A stretch of 64,000 nucleotides of DNA from assembly GCF_018332655.1 (NCBI RefSeq), contig NZ_BOQL01000049.1, positions 62,001 through 126,000 of the forward strand, in the 5' to 3' direction. The notes beneath the pieces are model-generated. The model was given only the letters and a program-made list of their open reading frames with translations, was not told the DNA's origin and did no database searches. How positions within the stretch are numbered: the first letter of the stretch is position 1; every line of letters starts with the position of its first letter. This document shows, in pieces, positions 42,816 to 51,094 of the stretch. The position numbers and the translations under genes are program-made. This DNA comes from Actinoplanes auranticolor (GTDB lineage: Bacteria > Actinomycetota > Actinomycetes > Mycobacteriales > Micromonosporaceae).

Positions 42816-44474
42816 CTAAAGCCGCTCCGGCGTCTCGATGCCGAGCAGGCCGAGCCCCTGGCGCAGGGTCCGGCCGGTCAGCTCGCAGAGGCCGAGCCGG
42901 CTCTCCCGGATCCCGGCCGGCGCCTTCAGCACCGGGCACGCCTCGAAGAAGGCGCTGAAGGTCTGGGCCAGCCCGTGCAGGTAGCCGGCCAGCCGGTGCA
43001 GCTCCAGCGACTCCTCCAGCCCGGTCACGACCCGGGCGAAACCGAGCAGTTCCAGCGCCAGGGCGCGTTCGGCCGGCGCGATGATCCGGATCGGTCCCGG
43101 CGCCGTCGGCGCCTTGCGCAGGATGCCCCGGGTCCGGGCGTACGCGTACTGCAGGTACGGCCCGGTGTTGCCGGTCAGCGCCAGCATCCTGTCCCAGTCG
43201 AACACCGAGTCCGACATCCGGTCGCCGGACAGGTCGGCGTACTTGACCGCGCCGGTCCCCACCGCCCGCGCCACCTCGGCCGACGGGGCCAGCGCGGCGG
43301 CCCGGGCGACCGCCTCGTCCAGCACCGCCGCCAGCTTGACCGGCTCACCGGAGCGGGTCCGGAACATCTTGCCGTCGGTGCCCAGGATCGAGCCGAAGCC
43401 GACGTGCTCGGCCCGCACGCCGGCCGGCAGCCAGCCCGCGGCCGCCGCCACCGCGTAGACCATCGCGAAGTGGGTGCGCTGCGGGGCGCCGACGACGTAG
43501 AGCAGCCGGGTCGCGCCCAGGTCACCGGTCCGGTACCGCAGGGCGGCCAGGTCCGTGGCCGCGTACCCGAAACCGCCGTCGCTCTTGCGCACGATCAGCG
43601 GCAGCGGATCGCCGCCCCGGCCGGTGAAGCCCGGCGGGAACGCGCACAGCGCGCCCTCGCTCTCCCGCAGCAGGCCCTGGGCGGCCAGCTCGGCCACCAC
43701 GGACGCCAGCTTGTCGTTGTAGAAGCTCTCGCCCACGAAGTCCCGGGCGCCGAGGGTCACGCCCAGCCGGTCGTAGACGGCGAGCAGATACCGCTGCGAC
43801 GCCGCGACGAAGTGCCGCCACTGCCGCAGCGTGTCCTCGTCGCCGCCCTGCAGCGCCACCACCCGCAGCCGGGACCGGGTGCGGAAGTCCTCATCGGCGT
43901 CGAACCGGGCCCGGGCGGCCTGATAGAAAGCGGTCAGATCGGTGATCTCGCCGGCGTGGCCACCGCCCAGGTGCTCGATGAGCATGCCGAACGCCGTGCC
44001 CCAGTCACCGAGGTGGTTGGCCCGCACGACGTCGTGGCCGAGCCACTCCAGCAGCCGGGCGACGGCGTCGCCGATGACGGTCGAGCGCAGGTGCCCGACG
44101 GTCAGCTCCTTGGCGATGTTCGGCGACGAGTAGTCGACCACGATCCGCTCGGGACGCGTCGTGCGCGGCACGCCGAGCCGGGCGTCGGCGGCCAGGTCGT
44201 TCGCGCCGGCGGCGATCACCTCGTCGGTCAGCCGCAGATTGAGGAAACCGGGTCCGGAGATCTCCGCGGTGGCGATCCCGGCGAGGTCGGCCGCGGCCAG
44301 CACGTGCGCCGCGATGTCACGCGGGGACCGGCCGAGCGGGCCGGCCAGCGGCAGGGCCGCGCCGGACTGGAAGTCGGCGTGCCGGGAGCGCCGCACGGCC
44401 GGATCGACGGTCGCCTGCGCGACCTGGGCGAACGCGGGGGCGAGCCGGGCGGAGAGCAGAGCTTCGAGATTCAT
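42816..44474 (-). CDS. argS: arginyl-tRNA synthetase
   Basis: 552 residues. It charges tRNA(Arg). The class I signature is SSPNIAKELTVGHLRSTVIGD (HIGH as TVGH), with GDWGTAFGMLIEHL after it. The region VGFGSILGTDGKMFRTRSG stands in for the KMSKS loop, as in many ArgRS. The C-terminal anticodon-binding domain (YLQYAYARTRGILRKA onward to ITPERL-like IETPERL) is complete. The start ATG 44474 lies downstream of a strong hairpin. The RDD gene converges on it with 3 bases between stops. Length is normal. Confidence 0.94.
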   Translation of the reverse strand: MNLEALLSARLAPAFAQVAQATVDPAVRRSRHADFQSGAALPLAGPLGRSPRDIAAHVLAAADLAGIATAEISGPGFLNLRLTDEVIAAGANDLAADARLGVPRTTRPERIVVDYSSPNIAKELTVGHLRSTVIGDAVARLLEWLGHDVVRANHLGDWGTAFGMLIEHLGGGHAGEITDLTAFYQAARARFDADEDFRTRSRLRVVALQGGDEDTLRQWRHFVAASQRYLLAVYDRLGVTLGARDFVGESFYNDKLASVVAELAAQGLLRESEGALCAFPPGFTGRGGDPLPLIVRKSDGGFGYAATDLAALRYRTGDLGATRLLYVVGAPQRTHFAMVYAVAAAAGWLPAGVRAEHVGFGSILGTDGKMFRTRSGEPVKLAAVLDEAVARAAALAPSAEVARAVGTGAVKYADLSGDRMSDSVFDWDRMLALTGNTGPYLQYAYARTRGILRKAPTAPGPIRIIAPAERALALELLGFARVVTGLEESLELHRLAGYLHGLAQTFSAFFEACPVLKAPAGIRESRLGLCELTGRTLRQGLGLLGIETPERL

Positions 44475-44530
44475 GACAACCCATCGACTGGTACGCGGAG
44501 ACGGGTCGACAGGTGCCGGTACGGGGTGAC

Positions 44531-44554
44531 GCCGGCGGGATTCGACCCGCCGGC
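44531..44554 (-). promoter_or_regulatory. perfect 9-bp hairpin in the argS upstream region
   Basis: GCCGGCGGG (44531-44539) and CCCGCCGGC (44546-44554) flank a loop ATTCGA, 57 bases before the argS ATG. On the minus strand it resembles a tRNA T-arm but has a 6-base loop. It is a stable structure that would form in an argS leader and could act in attenuation or anti-termination; no regulator is evident. The 197-base gap 44475-44671 has no supported gene. Confidence 0.45.
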
Positions 44555-44671
44555 TGGAGGCACGTGCTAGCGCAACCGGAGGGGGCTCATCCGGCGTCGC
44601 TCGCTGTAGTTGCTGTGCACGGCGGCGATGTTACCGGGTCAATCCGCGTCATGGGGTGGAGAATGATCCGG

Positions 44672-46213
44672 GTGAAGAAGCTCATCAATGCCGTTGACGA
44701 TGTCGTCAGCGAGGCCCTGGACGGACTCACGCTCACCGCCGCCGGCATCGCCCGCCTGGCCGGCTCGACCACCGCCGTCCGTACCGACATCGAGGCCGTC
44801 CGCGGGGCCGGGCACGTCGCCCTGCTCTCCGGCGGCGGCGCCGGGCACGAGCCGGCCCACGCCGGTTACGTCGGCGCCGGCATGCTGACCGGCGCGGTCG
44901 CGGGTGACGTGTTCACCTCGCCGTCCGTGGATGCCGTGCTCGACGCCATCCGGGCGGTGGCCACCCCGCGCGGCGTCCTGCTGATCGTCAAGAACTACAC
45001 CGGCGACCGGCTCAACTTCGGGCTCGCCGCCGAGCTGGCCCGGGCCGAGGGCGTCGAGGTGGCCACCGTCGTGGTGGCCGACGACGTCGCGCTGGCCGCC
45101 GAGGGCGGCGCCGGCCGCCGCGGTCTCGCCGGCACCGTCCTGGTGCACAAGGTCGCGGGCGCCGCCGCCGCGGCCGGTCTGCCGCTGGCCGAGGTGGCCC
45201 GCCGGGCCCAGCGCGTCGCGGACTCGGTCGGCACGATGGGCCTGGCGCTCAGCGCGTGCACCGTGCCCGCCGCCGGCCAGCCCGGATTCCTGCTCGACGC
45301 CGACGAGGCCGAGTGGGGACTGGGCATCCACGGCGAGCCCGGGGTGGAGCGCGCCGCTCTGCAGGAGGCCCACGACGTGACCCGGCTGTGGGCCGGGAAC
45401 TTCCTCACCGCGCTGGACATGGCCGGGGTCTCGGTCAGCCTGCTGGCCGTCGACGACGAGCTGCTGGAAGCGCTGGACGCGCCGACCACCGCGCCGGCCT
45501 GGCCGCACACCGTCCCGGCGGCCGAGGGCGCGGTCATCGCGGCGCCGGCTCCGGCCGGGAGCGCAACCGGCACACTGCCCGCCGGCGACCCGGTGCGCCG
45601 GGCCCTGGAGGCGGTCGCGGAGACGCTGGTCGCGCACCGCGACGAGCTGACCGACCTGGACCGGGAGGTCGGCGACGGCGACATGGGGATCAGCCTGGCC
45701 CGGGGGGCCGCGGCGGTGCTGGCGGAGTGCCCCGAATACCCCGGCGAGCAGGGCCCGGCGGCGGTGCTGCGGGCCACGTCGGCGACCGTACGGCGCAGCA
45801 TCGGTGGCACCTCCGGCCCGCTGTACGCGATCCTGCTGCTGCGCGCGGCGGCCGCCCTGGAGGAGACCGGCCTGGACGACCCGGCCCGCGCGTGGTCGGC
45901 GGCGCTGCGGGCCGGCACCGACGGCGTCCGCGAGGTCGGCGGCGCGGAGGTCGGCGACCGCACCATGGTCGACGCCCTGGCCCCGGCGGCCGAGGCCATG
46001 GCGGCGGCGTTGCGCGACGGCGCCTCCGGCCGTGACGCGCTGGCCGCCGCGGTCGACGCGGCCCGCAACGGCGCGCAGGGCACGACGGCGATCCGGGCCC
46101 GGCTGGGCCGGTCCAGCTACCTGGGCGACCGGGTGATCGGCCATCCGGACCCGGGCGCACGCGCCGTGGTGCTGTGGCTGTCGTCCGTGGCGTCGTCCCT
46201 GCCGGCGGCATGA
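44672..46213 (+). CDS. fused dihydroxyacetone kinase (DhaK-DhaL)
   Basis: 513 residues from GTG 44672, with GGAGA about 10 bases upstream; the product starts KKLINAVDDVVSEALDGL, as DhaK does. The DhaK half has GGGAGHEPAHAGYVGAGML, GDVFTSPS, KNYTGDRLNFGLA and the substrate-binding His in GLGIHGEPG. The DhaL half has the Mg-ATP-binding DREVGDGDMGISLARGA and IGGTSGPLYAIL. The single-chain form uses ATP directly to phosphorylate dihydroxyacetone. The stop overlaps the next ATG (ATGA). Confidence 0.92.
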   Translation: MKKLINAVDDVVSEALDGLTLTAAGIARLAGSTTAVRTDIEAVRGAGHVALLSGGGAGHEPAHAGYVGAGMLTGAVAGDVFTSPSVDAVLDAIRAVATPRGVLLIVKNYTGDRLNFGLAAELARAEGVEVATVVVADDVALAAEGGAGRRGLAGTVLVHKVAGAAAAAGLPLAEVARRAQRVADSVGTMGLALSACTVPAAGQPGFLLDADEAEWGLGIHGEPGVERAALQEAHDVTRLWAGNFLTALDMAGVSVSLLAVDDELLEALDAPTTAPAWPHTVPAAEGAVIAAPAPAGSATGTLPAGDPVRRALEAVAETLVAHRDELTDLDREVGDGDMGISLARGAAAVLAECPEYPGEQGPAAVLRATSATVRRSIGGTSGPLYAILLLRAAAALEETGLDDPARAWSAALRAGTDGVREVGGAEVGDRTMVDALAPAAEAMAAALRDGASGRDALAAAVDAARNGAQGTTAIRARLGRSSYLGDRVIGHPDPGARAVVLWLSSVASSLPAA

Positions 46214-46632
46214 GCTGGGATCCGGCCGCACCCGGGATCCTGGCCCTGCCGTCCGGGCGGCTGGTGCGCGGGCGCGGACTGCGCCGGCCGCTGCCGCCCG
46301 GGCCACCGCCGGAGTTCGGGGTGTACCTCCTCGGCGCCGAGCCGGCCCCGTCGGCGTGGGAGAGCCGGTGGCTGCGCTGGCCCGACTTCTGGCTGCCGGC
46401 CGACCGGGAGCAGGCGGTGCAGCTGTTGCGGGAAACCTGGGAGCGGGCCGCGGACGAGCGGGTGGAGATCGCCTGCGGCGGCGGCAAGGGCCGCACCGGT
46501 ACGGCATTGGCCTGCCTGGCGGTGCTCGACGGGGTGCCGGCGGCGGAGGCGGTCGCATTCGTCCGTGCCGGTTATCACCGCGGGGCGGTCGAGACGCCGT
46601 GGCAGCGCCGCTACGTCCGGACGTTCCCCTGA
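46210..46632 (+). CDS. protein-tyrosine-phosphatase-like protein (CX5R)
   Basis: 140 residues from ATG 46210, overlapping the dihydroxyacetone kinase stop. The phosphatase loop is Cys89 to Arg95 in IACGGGKGRTGTALACLA, the CX5R(S/T) motif. A candidate general-acid loop with Trp-Pro-Asp occurs upstream (RWPDFWLP, Asp59). This is the short actinobacterial dual-specificity or tyrosine phosphatase type. Coupling to DhaKL suggests a role in the same metabolic unit, perhaps on a sugar phosphate or protein; this is inference. Confidence 0.84.
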   Translation: MSWDPAAPGILALPSGRLVRGRGLRRPLPPGPPPEFGVYLLGAEPAPSAWESRWLRWPDFWLPADREQAVQLLRETWERAADERVEIACGGGKGRTGTALACLAVLDGVPAAEAVAFVRAGYHRGAVETPWQRRYVRTFP

Positions 46633-46662
46633 CACTGATCCCGCGCGCCGGCCGACGCGGTC

Positions 46663-48723
46663 CTAGGTGGCCGACAGGGCGGCGCCCTCGATGAGGTCGG
46701 CCACGTAGCGGTCGACCCGCTCGGCCAGGGCGTCGTCCGGGATCATGTACTGCAGGCCGGCCTCACCCGCCTCCTCGCCGGTGCCGAGGCTGACCACCCG
46801 GGCCGGGATCGCCTCGTGCAGCGGGCCCAGGCCCTCGATCCGGACGGCGTCGCCGATGCTCAGCGGGCTGCCCGGGTCCAGGCGCACCCGGATGCCGCCG
46901 CGGCTGACGTTGATCAGCCCGGTGGTGTACGTCTCCCCGGCCCGCTGCACCCGCACGCTGCCGGACATGGTCACCCGGTCGCTCTCGCGGCGTTCGAGCT
47001 GCGCGGACAGGCCGGACATCTCCTCGACCCGGCCGATCGTGCGGCCCATCTGGTCGGCCAGCCGGCCCACCACCGTGCCCTGATCCGCCGCCACCGCGCG
47101 CAGCGACGTCGCGGCGTCGCCCACCCCGGCGATGCCGGCCACCATCGCGGCGATGGTGTCGGCCATCTGCTTGGTGTCGCGTTCCAGCTCGCTGATCGTC
47201 CCGGCGATCTGCTCGGTCGAGACCGAGGTGCTGTTGGCCAGCTCCTTGACCTCATCGGCGACGACGGTGAAGCCCAGCCCCAGCTCGCCCGCGCGGGCGG
47301 CCTCGATGGTGGCGTTGAGCGCGAGCAGCCGGGTCTGGCCCGCGATGCCCTTGACCAGGGTGGCCGTCTCCGCGACCCGGCGCAGGCTCTGTTCCAGCGA
47401 GGCGATCACGTCCTCGGCCCGCCGGGCGTCGGCCACCACCGCCTCGGTGGCCGCGCCGGTGGCCGAGATGCCGCTGTCGATGGTCTCGGCGGCCCGCCGG
47501 ACGTCGCCGACCTGGTCGGTGACCCGGCGCAGTTCCTCGGCGATGACCGTGGTCGACCCGTCGATGATGTGCTGGGCCCGGTCGCGCAGTCGCAGCTCAG
47601 CCTGGCGCTGATGCTGGAAGCTGGTCCGCAGTTGTTCCTCGCGGACGATCTGCGCCCGGGCCAGTTCCTCCTCCTGGGCCAGCATCCGGGAGCGCGCGGT
47701 GGTCAGGGCCAGGCCGATGTCACCGAGCTCGTCCCGGCCGGCCGGGACCGGGCGCGTCTCCAGGTCACCGTCGGCGATCGCCGTGACGCCGCGGACCGCC
47801 AGGGCGACGTCGTGCCGGGTGCGCCACAGCACGCCGACGGCGAACCACGCGGCGAGCACGAACCCGCCGATGGTGACGCAGAGGACGATGAGCCGTTCCC
47901 GGGCGAAACCGTCCACCCGGGTCTCGAGCAGATCGTCCAGCACGTCGGCGAGCGGGCCGACCGCGCCGGACATGGCCGTCGCGACCGGGCCCACGTCGGC
48001 GGGGCCGGGCCGCCCGAGATTGTCGGTGAGCTGTCCGGCCAGCTTGGTCATGGCGTCGGCCGCGGTGGCGATCTCGGTCAGCCGGCTCTCGAGCCCGTCC
48101 ATCGCCGTGTTGGCGTGCGCGGTGCTCACGTCGTACCTCAGGTTGTCGGCCGCGGTGGCCAGCTCCCCGGCCCGGACCGCCTGGGTGGCGATGGCGTTGG
48201 TCCCGCCGGTCAGGTCGGCCGCGGCGATCTTGGCCGCGGCCAGCAGCGCTTTGGGCAGCTGCACGATCTGGGCGTCCATCACGTAGAACGAGTCCAGGTC
48301 CGGGTCCAGGATCAGGTTCGAGTTGTTGCCCGCGTCCGTGATCAGCCCGGCGAGCGCCGTGGCCAGGGCGAACCGCTGGATCGGGGTGGGTCCCAGCCGG
48401 CCCGGCACGGCCCGCACCGAGTCCTCGAGGCGCAGGTCGGGATGGGCGGCCACGGCGGCCCGGACGCCGGCCAGATCGGGTTCCTTCGCGGCGACCGTGG
48501 CGGCCAGCGCGAGCAGGGCCGGCCGGACCACCTCGAGGCCCTGGCGCTCGGCCTCACTGAACGCGATCTGGGCCCGGGCCTCGCGGACGTAGGCGGAGGT
48601 GGCCACGATGCCGGGGATCATCAGCACCAGGATCAGGGCGGCCAGGCGCGTGCTGGTGCGCATCCGGTCGGCCAGCGGCAGGACCGGGCGCAGCAGCGCC
48701 GGTACGGCGGAGTCGCTCTGCAT
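46663..48723 (-). CDS. methyl-accepting chemotaxis protein with C-terminal PilZ domain
   Basis: 686 residues. Transmembrane helices near residues 27-45 and 270-295 bracket a roughly 230-residue external helical sensor. A HAMP domain follows (VALAVRGVTAIADGDLETRPV), then the MCP signalling coiled coil with the hairpin tip ETATLVKGIAGQTRLLALNATIEAARAG. The C terminus is a PilZ domain: ERRESDR with NVSRGGIRVRLD, the RxxxR and (D/N)xSxxG c-di-GMP-binding motifs. It therefore probably links c-di-GMP to chemotactic or motility signalling. Chemotaxis genes are expected elsewhere in the genome. Confidence 0.92.
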   Translation of the reverse strand: MQSDSAVPALLRPVLPLADRMRTSTRLAALILVLMIPGIVATSAYVREARAQIAFSEAERQGLEVVRPALLALAATVAAKEPDLAGVRAAVAAHPDLRLEDSVRAVPGRLGPTPIQRFALATALAGLITDAGNNSNLILDPDLDSFYVMDAQIVQLPKALLAAAKIAAADLTGGTNAIATQAVRAGELATAADNLRYDVSTAHANTAMDGLESRLTEIATAADAMTKLAGQLTDNLGRPGPADVGPVATAMSGAVGPLADVLDDLLETRVDGFARERLIVLCVTIGGFVLAAWFAVGVLWRTRHDVALAVRGVTAIADGDLETRPVPAGRDELGDIGLALTTARSRMLAQEEELARAQIVREEQLRTSFQHQRQAELRLRDRAQHIIDGSTTVIAEELRRVTDQVGDVRRAAETIDSGISATGAATEAVVADARRAEDVIASLEQSLRRVAETATLVKGIAGQTRLLALNATIEAARAGELGLGFTVVADEVKELANSTSVSTEQIAGTISELERDTKQMADTIAAMVAGIAGVGDAATSLRAVAADQGTVVGRLADQMGRTIGRVEEMSGLSAQLERRESDRVTMSGSVRVQRAGETYTTGLINVSRGGIRVRLDPGSPLSIGDAVRIEGLGPLHEAIPARVVSLGTGEEAGEAGLQYMIPDDALAERVDRYVADLIEGAALSAT

Positions 48724-48922
48724 CGCCGGCTAGAACCCGTCCCGGTACGCCGTGTGCTCGGCCCCCACCGTCATCCGCATGCACCGATTCCACCACGCGA
48801 AAGCCTCATGATCGGGCGAAACGGCACAGTGGGCCGGACCTGGTTCACTGAGCCGCTCCGACCGCACAGCACCAGCGCAACAGGCGTCTGAGCTGATCGC
48901 GCCTGCATTCTGCATTGCACAG

Positions 48923-48947
48923 GTTCCTCGCCGGGCCACCCGGGTAC
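48923..48947 (+). promoter_or_regulatory. GTTC-N15-GGGTAC promoter motif upstream of the oxoamine synthase
   Basis: GTTC (48923-48926) and GGGTAC (48942-48947) are 15 bases apart, close to the SigB/SigF pattern, 36 bases before GTG 48984. Nearby are a TGCATTC direct repeat (48904-48917) and the small inverted repeat TCTCA-ATG-TGAGA (48960-48972). The whole 260-base gap 48724-48983 has no other supported gene. Confidence 0.33.
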
Positions 48948-48983
48948 GGCTTGCCTGATTCTCAATGTGAGAGGGGTTTACTC

Positions 48984-50219
48984 GTGCCGGCACTGACGCA
49001 CGACATCGAAGACCTACGCCTGCACAGCCGCATGTACGACGCCGTCATCGACGAGATCGACGGCCGGCGGATCCGGATCGGCCAGGACTGGCTGGTCGAC
49101 TGGGCATCCTGCAACTATCTCGGCCTGGACCTCGACGAGGAGGTCATCGGCGCGGTCGAGCCGCAGCTGCGCAAGTGGGGCACCCACCCGAGCTGGTCGC
49201 GCATGCTCGGCAGCCCCCAGCTCTATCCGCAGCTCGAGGAGCGGCTGAGCGACCTGCTGGGTGCCGAGGACGTCCTGCTGCTGCCGACGATCTCGCAGAT
49301 CCATCTCGGCGTCATCCCGGCGCTCGCCGGGCAGGGCACCTTGATCATGGAGAGCCGGGCCCACAAGACCATCTACGACGGCTGTGTCTTCGCGCGGGGC
49401 CAGGGCGCGACACTGCGCCGTTTCCGCAGCGGGGACCTCGACGAGCTCGCCCGGCTGCTCCGCGAGGCCACCGCCCGGCCGGTGATGGTCTGCATGGACG
49501 GCGTCAACAGCATGACCGGCGACATCCCGGACCTGCGGACGTACGCCAGGCTGTGCCGCGAGAACGGCGCGGTGCTCTACGTCGACGACGCCCACGGCAT
49601 GGGGGTCATCGGCGAGCGCAGCCCCATGGAGCAGTCCCCGTACGGCCTGCGGGGCAACGCCATCGTCAAGCACAGCGGGGAGACCTACGACGACATCATC
49701 CTGGTCGGCGGCTTCTCCAAGGCCTACTCGTCGCTGCTGGCGTACCTGGCGCTGCCGACCGCGGTGAAGAACAAGCTGAAGGTGGCCGCGCCGACCTACC
49801 TCTACTCGGGTCCGTCCCCGGTGGCGTCGCTGGCCACCGTCAGCGCCGGCCTGGACGTCAACGACAAGCGCGGTGACGAGCTGCGCACGCACCTCTACCG
49901 GCTGACCATGAAGCTGCTCTCGCACGTCCGAGGGCTGGGGGTGCACACCTTGAACAGGGACGACACCCCGGTCGTGGAGATCCCCATCTCTCCCGAGCAC
50001 GACCTGATCGCCGTCTCCGAGCGGCTGTGGCAGGCCGGGCAGTACGTCACGCTGGCGCCGTACCCGGGGGTGCCGCGCGACGAGATCGGCTTCCGCGTCC
50101 AGCTGACCGCGGCGCACACCGAGGCCCAGGTCGACGCCCTCAACGAGGTGCTGACCGAGCTGGTCGGGGACGGGACTCTGCGGGCCGCCGTTCCCCGGCC
50201 CCGCCGGCCGGTCGATTGA
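48984..50219 (+). CDS. PLP-dependent alpha-oxoamine synthase-like enzyme (KBL/BioF/CqsA fold)
   Basis: 411 residues from GTG 48984, with GAGAGGGG upstream. Core motifs: ASCNYLGLDLDEEVI, the PLP-contacting VDDAHGMGVIGE and the Schiff-base Lys246 in VGGFSKAYSS. These enzymes join an amino acid to an acyl-CoA with loss of CO2. The usual family text GTGSGGSR is replaced by GTHPSWSRMLGS, and the acyl-donor region is also different, so it is not a standard BioF or KBL. No biotin or threonine genes are near. It could make a signalling aminoketone, as CqsA does, but the product is unknown. Confidence 0.84.
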   Translation: MPALTHDIEDLRLHSRMYDAVIDEIDGRRIRIGQDWLVDWASCNYLGLDLDEEVIGAVEPQLRKWGTHPSWSRMLGSPQLYPQLEERLSDLLGAEDVLLLPTISQIHLGVIPALAGQGTLIMESRAHKTIYDGCVFARGQGATLRRFRSGDLDELARLLREATARPVMVCMDGVNSMTGDIPDLRTYARLCRENGAVLYVDDAHGMGVIGERSPMEQSPYGLRGNAIVKHSGETYDDIILVGGFSKAYSSLLAYLALPTAVKNKLKVAAPTYLYSGPSPVASLATVSAGLDVNDKRGDELRTHLYRLTMKLLSHVRGLGVHTLNRDDTPVVEIPISPEHDLIAVSERLWQAGQYVTLAPYPGVPRDEIGFRVQLTAAHTEAQVDALNEVLTELVGDGTLRAAVPRPRRPVD

Positions 50220-50222
50220 GCG

Positions 50223-51035
50223 TCAGACGCGGGTGGCCAGCACCTCGACGTACGCGGACGGCACCCTGGTCGTGCCGTCCGTGGCCACGTCGTACCGGCT
50301 GATCAGGTCGACCAGGTCGGCGTACAGCAGCTTGCCGTGGTCCTCGTCGAGTGCCTCGAAGGCCTTCAGCGTCGGCCCGTAGTGGGCCCGGAAGTAGTCG
50401 GCGAATGCCTCCGGGGACGCGAACCGGAAGACGAACTCGCGCCGGGTGACCCGCAGGTCGCGGACCCGGTCGCCGAACAGTTCCCGCAGCCGTGGCTCGT
50501 GGCCCCACTCGACCGGCGCGCGCACCCCGGGCGGCGGCGGGACCCGGCGGCCGACCGTGCGGAACAGTTCCCCGATGAAGCCGTCCGGCGTCCAGTTGGC
50601 CAGGGCGATCGTGCCGCCCGGCCGGCACACCCGGGTCAGCTCGGCGGCGGCGCGCTCCTGATCGGGCGCGAACATGACCCCGACCACGGACAGGACGGCG
50701 TCGAACTCGCCGTCGCGGCCCGGCAGCGCCTCGGCGTCGCCCTCGGCGAAGCCGACCTCGAGGTGCTCGGCGGCGGCCCGGGCCCGGCCGCGGTCCAGCA
50801 GTTCGGGTACGTAGTCGATGCCGGTGACCGTGCACAGGCACCGGGCCGCCGCGATGGCCGCGTTGCCCGTACCCGTGGCCACGTCGACCACCCGCGACCC
50901 GGCGGACAGGTCCGCCGCCTGCACCAGCGCCTCGGAGATGGGTTGGATGAGGGCCGCGACCGCACCGTAATCGCCGCTGGCCCAGGTCTTCTGCTGGCGT
51001 GCCTTGATGCCTTCCAGGGCAAGTGAACTCGTCAT
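50223..51035 (-). CDS. class I SAM-dependent methyltransferase (UbiE-like)
   Basis: 270 residues. SAM motifs are SRVVDVATGTGNAAIAAAR, VTGIDYVPELL, VGFAEGDAEALPG and FDAVLSVVGVMFAPD. The start (LALEGIKARQQKTWASGDYGAVAALIQPISEAL) is typical of a subgroup often found beside LuxR-type regulators in actinomycetes. ATG 51035 lies 37 bases downstream of a perfect palindrome. The LuxR gene is directly upstream on the same strand. The substrate is unknown. Confidence 0.88.
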   Translation of the reverse strand: MTSSLALEGIKARQQKTWASGDYGAVAALIQPISEALVQAADLSAGSRVVDVATGTGNAAIAAARCLCTVTGIDYVPELLDRGRARAAAEHLEVGFAEGDAEALPGRDGEFDAVLSVVGVMFAPDQERAAAELTRVCRPGGTIALANWTPDGFIGELFRTVGRRVPPPPGVRAPVEWGHEPRLRELFGDRVRDLRVTRREFVFRFASPEAFADYFRAHYGPTLKAFEALDEDHGKLLYADLVDLISRYDVATDGTTRVPSAYVEVLATRV

Positions 51036-51071
51036 GCCGCCGACGCTAGGAGCGAGAGGGCGCGGCGCGCG

Positions 51072-51087
51072 TGGGGAGTTCTCCCCA
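51072..51087. promoter_or_regulatory. 16-bp palindrome TGGGGAG-TT-CTCCCCA before the methyltransferase gene
   Basis: A perfect 7-2-7 palindrome in the 59-base gap between the LuxR regulator stop (51095) and the methyltransferase start (51035). It may be the operator through which the adjacent LuxR protein acts, or a short terminator hairpin; no T-tract follows, which favours the operator reading. Confidence 0.5.
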
Positions 51088-51094
51088 TGTTGCG

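Noticed and set aside
44527..44600. Possible tRNA on the minus strand upstream of argS (GACGCCG/CGGCGTC ends and a T-arm-like hairpin)
   Set aside because: The T-loop has 6 instead of 7 bases, no D-arm with the GG pair and no proper anticodon arm could be folded.
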